Shown: in pieces, positions 56,201 through 64,000 of the stretch
Layout of the letters: each line of letters begins with the position of its first letter
Numbering within the stretch: the stretch's first letter is position 1
DNA from: Tetmemena sp. SeJ-2015
Taxonomy: Eukaryota > Ciliophora > Spirotrichea > Sporadotrichida > Oxytrichidae
Assembly: GCA_027382625.1 (NCBI GenBank)
Contig: JAJKFJ010021486.1
Coordinates: 1-64,000, forward strand
Reading direction: 5' to 3'
DNA length: 64,000 bases
Translations under genes and position numbers: made by a program
The notes under the pieces: generated by a model
Told to the model about the DNA's origin: nothing
What the model saw: only the letters and a program-made list of their open reading frames with translations
The model's database searches: none

Positions 56201-59200
56201 TCATCTTCATAGCGTGCTTGTCTCCTTCTCTGACTCTGCGGAAGACATCTTCAACCTGGAAGGTCCACCAGATCTGAGTGCCGACCAGAGCAACCATACC
56301 AAGTTGTTCCTTGATCCAGTCCATTCTGTCCTTCTTGGCATAGTAGAACACCTGCTCCTTAGTAATAGTGTGCAAAGTCTATAATCATTATAGGATGCCA
56401 TATATATTCAATAGTCTTCTTCATTTCGTTGTCCACTTTGTTCATCCAGTCCTCGACGTTGCCTTCAGGCTTTTGAGGCGTCTTGAATTCATAGCGCTCT
56501 CCTCGTCAGAGATCATGGCCACAATCTGCTTATCTCCCTTGCCGAAGATCACGTCCTTGCAGTTATCGAAAAGCTTAAGCAGATGAGCTGAGATAGACTT
56601 AGGGTCTGAGGAACCCAGGATAAGCAGCAAGTCATCATCAGAGATGAAATAGAATCTAGGGAAGCTCATTTTCTTAGACTCCAAGTAAATTTAAGCAAGA
56701 AGAGAGATCTTAAAGTGCAGATATTTTATTAGAGGTTAGTTGGTAAGTGACTTTTGGCACTTGTCAAGTTCAATTGAGATGCTCTTGAGCTCGTTGAGTC
56801 TGTTGCCTCCTTCAGCGCGGACGCAGCACTGAATGACATTGGGGTTCTTGAAGGCACCTTCCATGATCTTTCTTGTAGTTGTTGTCTGTCTTGTTGAACT
56901 TCTTAGCTTCGTCTGGCAGTTGCATCCTGATGTCATCACTGGCAAAGATGCTCTCCAGATACATCCACTTCTCTGCACTATAGCCAAGCGTCGATCGTTT
57001 CACCTATAGTGTTCAAATCGCGCTCCCACTAACCTACTTTGCCTTTATTGCTCGAACCTATATTTGAGGCATTGAGTGACTAAAGAATGAGGATATTGTC
57101 TTCAAGAAGCTATCTGATATCATCAGGTGACTTAATAGCATAGCCCTTGAGCTCACTGCCCTTCTTGTAGGCTGTGATGTCTAGGTTTTGAACCTTCCAA
57201 GCAGTTTCAATCTTCTGTAAGTTCTCTTCGTTCTTGGCTTCTTCCTTGGCCTCTTAGCAGATCTCAACCACCTTCTCAGTATAGTATTGAAGCTCTAATT
57301 CGAACACCTTAGACAAAGTGATCGTCTTCAAATTGATTTCTCCAAGGTCTTTGCCAAAAATGAGAAGAAGAAGATATTTACGATGATTATAAAGAGCCAG
57401 TCTCTTCCATAATCTTCTTCCAGTGGCGTTCTTGCACAGCAGGGATTTTGAGTTGCTGGATAAGGGGTAGGGAATCCTTGAATCCAGTGATAGTAGTCTT
57501 GAGCTTAACGAAGGGAGGGATACTCTCAGCATTAGGGATCTTGTTCTGCAACTTTCTGACAAGCTTCTCGAACTTTTCAGCTCCACTTACGAGCACCTGC
57601 ACGTCCAACTTAGACCAGGGCATCATGGACCACTCCTTCACTCCTTATTAGTGTTCCTTGAAGATCGAGTAGATCTCGTCGTAGATCTTATTATCCTCCT
57701 CCATCTTAATGAGCTCTGGGAACTTGGAGATGGGCAAGTTAAACAGCTTCTCAGCCAGCACCAACTCCTCTCTTCTCCTGTTGAATCTCCTGTTCATGTC
57801 CTTGCTCATCTAAAGCAACTCCACTCCGTCCTCCAGGGACACGTGGTCTGCTCCTGGACCATTGCTGATGTACTTCTCGTACTCCTCCTTCAACTCGTTC
57901 TTGAATTTAAGCACGTCGCCCTTGGTCACCTCTGCGAAGTTCTTCTTATAGTCGATGACTTCGAAGTCCTTGCGGTCGGCGAACTCCAGCAGATCGTTCC
58001 AGTTTGAAGCAACTGAGTCCACTTGGATTTGGATTTCAGGGTTGATATCGTACTTGTAAACTAGTTATCTACGTAGTCCAATAAAATCAACTCCATTTAA
58101 TTGTACATCTTGAGGATTCTGAACTGCTCTTGAACTTCGTTGATTCTGAACTCCATGTCCATAGACTTGTTCTTGATCTCGCTGATCACGTTAAGCAGGT
58201 GCTTCAAGGATTCGATACCTCCCATCTCAGCCTTCAACTGCTTCTCGTATTCGTTGATGTCCTTGATGATAGTACCAAGTTCTCTGGTGGCCATGTCAGT
58301 CAAGGCTTCACCTAAAAGAGCCAACCACTCTCCTACTTTCTCAATTGTCGCTGACTTCACTTCTGAATGATCAACTAGCACAAAGTAAACCTAGTCATGA
58401 TTGTGATTAATTCAGTAATATGATAATCAAGATCCAAGGTTAATTTCTGGCCTCATCTGGGATTCTCTTCATGTCGCTCTTATAAGTCCTGAAGAGCTGG
58501 ATATGCTTTTCGATGTCAGAGGTCTGCTGGTTCTTGAAGAGCAGCTTCTGGAACTTGGTGAGTTCATTCTTGTCGAAGAGGGACTTGACGTTCATCTTCT
58601 TAACCCAACCACGAGAGAACAGCTGGAACTTATCTATCACCTAGTTACGAGACTGCACGATCTCATAATGCAAATGTGTGATCACGGGGTTCAACATCAC
58701 GTCGTCATAGAAAGTAGGCAATAATTGTGATAAAGGATATACTTATTCACAAGTGTAAGGGATGTACTTTTCTGAGGTCTCTTCGTGAATGCGTTCTTCG
58801 AAGATCTTGCAGAAACCGTCCCACCAACGACCGAAGTGTCTGGTAGACTCTAGAATACCTCTGGTGAACTTCTCGAGCTGATTTCTCAATTCATCCACTG
58901 TAGGGTGGTAGGTCATCTCAGGATTAGAAACTAAACTTTGAATGAGGATGGTTGTAAGAGGACATCATCTTGATGAGTGAGGGTTTCTCAATTCTGTTCC
59001 AGAGAGTTTTGTTTGCTGCAAGAGCTCTGATGACCATCTTGGTGATAGCGTTGAAAGATTCTCCTCTCCCAATAGTAATAGTAGGGCCTCATCTCCTCAG
59101 CTCCTTGATTGTTGGTCTTGACTGTGCACTCTTCAATACTCTTGAGGTACATGTCTCCAATGTTTTGGTAGTCTTTGACCAACTCTGCTAGCACCTTCTG

Positions 59201-61930
59201 TCTATGTGAGTCGAAGAATTCAGAGAACTCAGAGATGTCCATGGGGTTCTTGCGATCGAAGTCTATCTCTCTCACTATCACGGCGTTCTCAATAGTGAGC
59301 ACTTTCTTCTCGATGTTCTGAGCATGCTGCAAGACTCTAGATTTAGTCTCCTTGAACTCGTCGATAGCCTTCTAGCACTCACGGATGTATTCTGCTATAG
59401 ACAGTGAGAACCAGTTGTGATATATAAGCTAGAAAAGTGACATTACTTTGTGGTTTTGAGCTCCCTTGTCCATCCATCTGTTGAGCTTGAGGATTTGCTT
59501 CTCAAGCAGCTTCTTCTCGACTGGTTTGAGGTTACTAAGAGCGGAGTTGTAGCCTCTTAGCAGCTGGTTGAGCTTATCAATGTGTCTCATGTAATCTTTC
59601 TCCTGCAGAGCTATGTTAATGATAGTCTGTGGGATCTCCTTGCCTATTCTGTCCAAGAACTTAGCTTCTCTGATGATGACTTTGAGCTCTGGGGCGAAGT
59701 TGACGAAGTACTGAGTCTGCTTGGTGTCAGGATCAACCTTCTAAACTAGGATGTTGTTCTTCAATAGCTTGATTGCAAGGTCTGTGTTATCCTTGTGCCA
59801 CTCCTAGAAGATCTTCATCTCGTAATCAGCGTCAAGTTTATCATAAGAAAGTATAATGGGATTAGAAGTTGCTTTGCAAGGTTGATGTACTGTCTAGTAA
59901 CAGCCACACCGATGGGAGTTTGCAAAAGTCCTTCCTTGGTCTTGAACTTGTAGATGGGAGTCTTAATTCTGCCCATGATGCTCCTAGCCCAGGCGATAGC
60001 TCCTGCCTTGGGAGGCATGTTCTTGGAGATAGGTGGGTTGTCCTTTCCTCTGAGATAGAGACCCTCCATCTCCTCCACTTCCTGGCCGTATCTTTAGAGC
60101 ACATCAGCATACTTTGTTCCTCATCTGCTCCTTCAATTCTGGGTCTGGTGACGATGTTCTTGAACTTGTGGAGCAAGTCAAAGGCACCCTCTGCTGAGTT
60201 AAGCTTCTCCTTGAAGGTGGTGTTGATGAGGTTGCTGGTCTCGTCTTCAATTTGGGCGATGGAGTGCTTGAAGCCCTCGAAGATCATCTTCCACTGCTCA
60301 TCGTAGTCAGCGTTGAAGACGTCATTGGGGAATCCCTCCAACTTACTAACGCACTCCTTCACTCTGTCTGTCACAGCGTCGATCTGCTCACTTGAGCCAG
60401 TAACTGCCTTCAAGTCATTTCCAAGGAGGGAAGAGAACTCCTTGAGCACGTTGCAAGCTTCCTTGATGTCGTCAAGGATCTGCTTCATATACTTGGGCTT
60501 GTTGAAGATCTCCTTCTGTTTTTGGAAGTCCCATCTCTTGACTGTGGACTCTTTAAAATGAAGAGATCTATCTACATCATTACTTTGTTTTTCTTGTTCG
60601 ATCTCCATCTTGGTCTGGATAAATTGCTTCTGCCACTTCTCCAAGGACGTTGATGCCCTGGATGATGGTGTTAATTGCCACGGTAGGATTGATCTTGAAG
60701 ATCCTTCTGATGAATTAATTACAATCAATTATTAATAAGTGAGTCAATCTGAGCTCTGACTTTCTCGCAGATTTCATTGCTGATGGAGTCGAGCAGGTCT
60801 TCCATCTTGGTGTCATTCTGGTTGATGTGTCTGGAGATTGTCCAGATCAGCTTCAGACCGTTAAGGAGTGAGGGGAGTGTCTCTTCAATGACAGCTAAGT
60901 CTCCACGGGTGATATTCTTGAACTGTCTCTCCAAGGTAGTGAGGAACTTCACGAAGTCCTTTGCCTGAGCATGGAACTTTGAGAAGGAAGCCCACTGAGA
61001 GTTGTAGTGCTCCATTGAGAACGCATCTTAGTTTAAGGACTCGTTGGCCTGCATGATCTATAATACTCATTAGCGATTAGTTCACTTAATAAATTTAATA
61101 TATTGGCTAAAGGATATTCAAAGACATTTATTCCTTCACCAAAGCCATTCAAACTCTGAAACTAAAACTCTGGGAAATGACTTTGAGAGAAGCCAAATCT
61201 TTTCAGATTCGAGTAATTGAATAAACTGTGAAGAGTTGGCGTCTTACCTGAATGATCTTTCTGACTTGGGGCATGGTGAGTTGCTGGTAGAGGGTGTTGA
61301 ATGTGGCAGATCTAGATCTCCAGAACTCCACCTCACCATAGGCGGTGTTCATCTCTTTCTGTCTCAAATTCTCTCTGTCCATGGTTTCCTTGATAGTGGT
61401 AGCCCATTCATCCTACAACCGAATTAGATATATCTCATTTAAAAAGGGAATTATCCTTAGTTCAAAAGAATACGAGGCTATTGGAAATTTAAATTATTTT
61501 GGAGGCAACATGGAGGAAAAGTTCAAACTTAGCAGTTATGAACTTCCTTAATATCTTCTTCTCTCAATAAATGGCAACAGAGAAATTCACACAAGCTCCC
61601 AATTTTATCTTAATATAGCTCTAGGAGAGCAGAGTCTGGATCACTTACAACAGTGTTCTGATATTCCTCGATGAGGGAGCGGTTTCTGCAAATCTCCTCG
61701 TCTGAGACGCCCTAGGGGACGTACGGGACCTTAATGGTCACATTTCCATAAGCCTACTGCAGCGATATAGAGAATAAATTAAACATGCTATTTGTAGAGA
61801 TCTGGCGAGCGAACTTCTCCATGTGGAGGCGAGTTTCTTGCCTGGACTCCATGAGGGGCAGGTAGACTTGCTGAATCATACTTGAGAGACTCGTAAGTCT
61901 CTGGTAGGTTTCATCTTCATCCATCTTCTT
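47255..61930 (-). CDS. Axonemal dynein heavy chain (outer-arm type)
   Basis: The whole protein is present in order on the minus strand. Tail exons run from about 61930 ([20 protein letters not shown]) to 58 kb, the linker from 58 to 56 kb. AAA1 has [10 protein letters not shown] (about 55700) and [11 protein letters not shown]2 has [10 protein letters not shown] (about 54800), AAA3 [10 protein letters not shown] (about 53670) and AAA4 [11 protein letters not shown] (about 52575). The stalk coiled coil is at 52.0-51.0 kb, AAA5 starts [12 protein letters not shown] (about 50640) and AAA6 lies at 49.3 kb. The C-terminal domain ends [17 protein letters not shown] with TGA at 47255. It drives ciliary beating. 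Many small introns, at least two pointer-flanked IESs and a one-base slip near 48930 interrupt it. The first exon is uncertain; coding may begin near 62060. Confidence 0.96.
51649..51685 (-). other. IES in the dynein stalk (pointer AGGAAA)
   Basis: TTTCCT (AGGAAA in coding sense) at 51649-51654 and 51680-51685 flanks the insert. Deleting one copy plus the insert (31 bp) replaces a frame break with [20 protein letters not shown], an uninterrupted stalk heptad pattern. There are no GT..AG boundaries. Confidence 0.82.
57353..57399 (-). other. IES in the dynein linker (pointer TGGC)
   Basis: GCCA (TGGC in coding sense) at 57353-57356 and 57396-57399 flanks an AT-rich insert. Deleting one copy plus the insert (43 bp) joins WKKIMEETG to [17 protein letters not shown] in frame. 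Confidence 0.75.
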
Positions 61931-62400
61931 CTTGCTTTCAAAATAAGAGAGCCAAAAGATTTAAATTTAATGTGTTATATTAAATACGTAAGAAAAGTCC
62001 TTATAGAGAGCGAGTGATTTTCGTATCCAATCAAATCAGAGAGATGCGAACCATCTATCTGTGAAAGTTTAAATTCAATATCGAGTTATAAAATTATTCA
62101 GTTTGAGAAAAAGATGCAAACTTTCCTATAAATATATACCATTGGTGAGGTAGTTGAAAATAAATTTCATATATTGATAATTAGGCAGTTTATAGATATA
62201 CTGGCTCGAAGTTTAATTGATCTCATTCTTAAACTGATTCACTGAAGGAATAGTTCTACTCTTATTAATAGGATAGAATTTATTAAAATTTTAACGTTAT
62301 TCAAATTTGAAATCCAACTACTTTAAAGGGCATTTGACAGACTTTTTAAGATTAAAAAAAGAAATTTTAATTCCTTATTTTTTTTTTAAATTTTAATTTT
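61931..62400. other. Dynein 5' region
   Basis: AT-rich. A short minus-strand frame (DGSHLSDLIGYENHSLS, about 62060) could be an upstream dynein exon joined by the intron ending at about 61945. No other feature is recognised. Confidence 0.4.
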
Positions 62401-64000
62401 TTGATGCACTATGTCCTTGCTATTTGCAGTTATGTCTTGCTGAGGAAGATAGTGGAAGGAGTTTGGATTGTCACTCACGGTCATATTCTACATTATGGTT
62501 GACTCGCTGTCGTTGTTGAAGTCTATTGGAAAATTTTAGTCGACTGAGGACTAATTATTCTAGTTGGGATTGTAGTTCTGATATAGCTGGTCGGAATATC
62601 TAAAGTTTTAGATGTCTTCCGGGGCTAATTGGTTCTATAAGTTAAGCTGCTGATCGAATCCCATTTAAGGGTTATGACTAAAGTTTGTTCCTGCAAGAGG
62701 GCCAAGCGAGTTGTTGGTTTTGAAACTGCTCTCACATTCTTACTAAGCCTCCAAGATAGTCTGGTAATTGTTTGGGTAGTTCAGAATTTAACCTCCACCG
62801 CCATTCGCCATCATCGAGGCTTGAGGGATACCTGCTGTCATAGGGCTGAAAGTGAATCTCCGAGCTTGAAGGATATTCCCCAAACCATTTGAATCCCCAG
62901 AGTTGTGGAAAATTGTCGAGTTATAAGTAAGAGAGTGTATAAATAATTTATGATCTCAGAGTTATCAGAAGTGAGGTTAAACTGTTCTGAAGAAGCAAAG
63001 TTATTCCTATTGTGGCTACTATTTCTTATCTGCTAAGATTGAGCAGCTGAATCCAAAGTAGTAATGGAACTCGACTTGAGATTCTAATTGCTGGGTGGAG
63101 TATTTCGAGTGATGTCAATTGTAGATCTATTCGTGTGTTGCCCATCATAATTTGAGAATCCTGAAAAGTTCTCAGGGTGTTTCATTTGAGCATACTAATC
63201 AAAGACTTGATCTTCTTGATTTATTAAATATATTAAAAGATTGTAATCTCCCCTCTTAGTCATCGAAATACTAGTCACCTCCATCCTGGTTGTAATTTTG
63301 ATGATTATATTGCTAAAGGGATTCTTAAGACTTTTGTTGGTCTTAGTCAGGTCTATTTGAGAAAGTGAGCTCTCAATTGCCTCCTCCATTATCACACTGG
63401 GTCTGTGCTAGGCATTTAAGTTTATCCCTCCACCGTCTTGCTAGGAAGACCCGTTCGAAAAGTAGTTCTTATAGCTTTCAAAAGGATCAATGCCCTGCTG
63501 CATTTTAGCTTAATAGCATTTCTAGCAGCACACTTTGAGCACGGCCTCAAACTGAAATTGTAAATCTTCGTTGAAAGTAAGTGAGTTACCATATTCCTCT
63601 TCCATTATTTGCTTCTCTCGCTCTATCATCTCAAACCGATCTCTTATCTAGCGTTGATTGGTGATATGCTAGCTCGCATGTAGTCTTATTGTTTAGAAGT
63701 GTTCGGTGACTTTCCTCTGCTCTACAGCTTTCAGCTTGAGACAGAATTCTTGAATTGTAGTTTGAAGTTTATGATTTAACACTTGCTCTCTCTTCACGAC
63801 AATCTTTTCTTCGAGGACTTAATTAATCTGAGCTTGTGTTTGAATTAGAGCGTTATTTATGAACTGTTGCTCTTTGGTGTATTGATTGCTGCTCTCTGAA
63901 CTCAATGAGTGTGGTTTGATTACTTTGGTCCTCCAAGTATTGAAAGCGAGAGTCTTCTATTTCTCGAGTACTTTCTTGTATGAAAGAACGAGCGCCTTAA
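62401..64000 (-). CDS. Coiled-coil, Q/N-rich protein (runs off the window)
   Basis: From the right edge leftwards the minus strand reads a long helical segment rich in Glu, Lys and Gln (NNALIQTQAQINQVLEEKIV, EFCLKLKAVEQRKVTEHF, DRFEMIEREKQIMEEEYG), typical of a coiled coil. A CCQKCYQAKM motif follows, then a Gln/Asn/Ser-rich tail (STIDITRNTPPSNQN, NNYQTILEAQQECESS, NYNPNQNNQSSVDQNFP). Many Gln codons are TAA/TAG. Introns lie near 62905-62945 and 63220-63300. The 5' end is outside the window and the stop was not fixed. No family is recognised; a cytoskeletal or basal-body role would be a guess. Confidence 0.55.

Noticed and set aside
1..64000. tRNA, rRNA, CRISPR array or transposon genes
   Set aside because: I looked for T-loop and anticodon-arm patterns, regularly spaced repeats and transposase motifs (including the telomere-bearing elements of hypotrichs) and saw none I could support.

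Overview
The window looks like germline (micronuclear) DNA of a spirotrich/hypotrich-type ciliate; the species cannot be named from sequence. Reading frames run through TAA and TAG, which must be glutamine, and end only at TGA. Coding regions are cut by two kinds of small insert. One kind is canonical GT..AG introns of about 20-60 bp. The other is 30-45 bp AT-rich inserts that lack GT..AG and are flanked by 3-6 bp direct repeats. Removing one repeat copy plus the insert restores a conserved protein in frame, which is how internal eliminated sequences (IESs) with pointers behave. No telomeric C4A4 tract was seen.

The main result is that three loci appear scrambled, with pointer repeats in the same codon phase on both partners. 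(1) A PP4R3/SMEK gene is broken in two: the N-terminal half is at 36772-39519 (-) and the C-terminal half at about 44850-45717 (-). The order is permuted, both breakpoints carry the same 9-bp word, and a villin-like gene and another gene lie between the halves. (2) The Thr-rich membrane-protein gene A runs + from about 4.8 kb to 6663, jumps to an inverted segment (7173 to 6827, -) through a 10-bp pointer, and returns to + at 7725-7854 through a 5-bp pointer. (3) Its paralogue B runs + to 8810 and continues in an inverted segment (9293 downward, -) through an 8-bp pointer. Paralogues C and D in the same array are in ordinary order.

Layout: 1-4.3 kb is AT- and homopolymer-rich, probably poor-quality sequence, with relics of a protein kinase and a J-domain protein (-). 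4.8-14.5 kb is the array of four Thr-rich, mucin-like, single-pass membrane protein genes. 15.1-15.8 kb is a truncated nitrilase-fold N-terminal amidase (-). 16.1-19.6 kb is a RING/B-box/coiled-coil/Kelch protein (+). 19.8-20.5 kb is a Rab7-like GTPase (+). 21.0-23.8 kb (-) and 29.0-31.0 kb (+) hold two paralogous proteins of unknown function. 24.5-25.6 kb is an intronless pepsin-like aspartic protease with strongly biased codons. 26.1-28.0 kb is a B-box/coiled-coil/LRR protein (-). 31.3-33.7 kb is a C2H2 zinc-finger protein (+). 34.5-36.4 kb is a Q/N-rich protein (+). 36.8-45.7 kb is the split PP4R3 locus around a six-repeat gelsolin/villin protein with headpiece (+) and an acidic low-complexity gene (-). 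45.8-46.9 kb is F-actin capping protein alpha (-). 47.3-62 kb is an axonemal dynein heavy chain (-), collinear but interrupted by introns and IESs. 62.4-64 kb is a coiled-coil, Q/N-rich protein (-) running off the end.

The genes do not form an operon or pathway; each probably becomes its own small macronuclear chromosome. Several single-base frame slips, some in homopolymers, suggest residual sequencing errors, so exon edges given here are approximate unless pointer or splice positions are stated.
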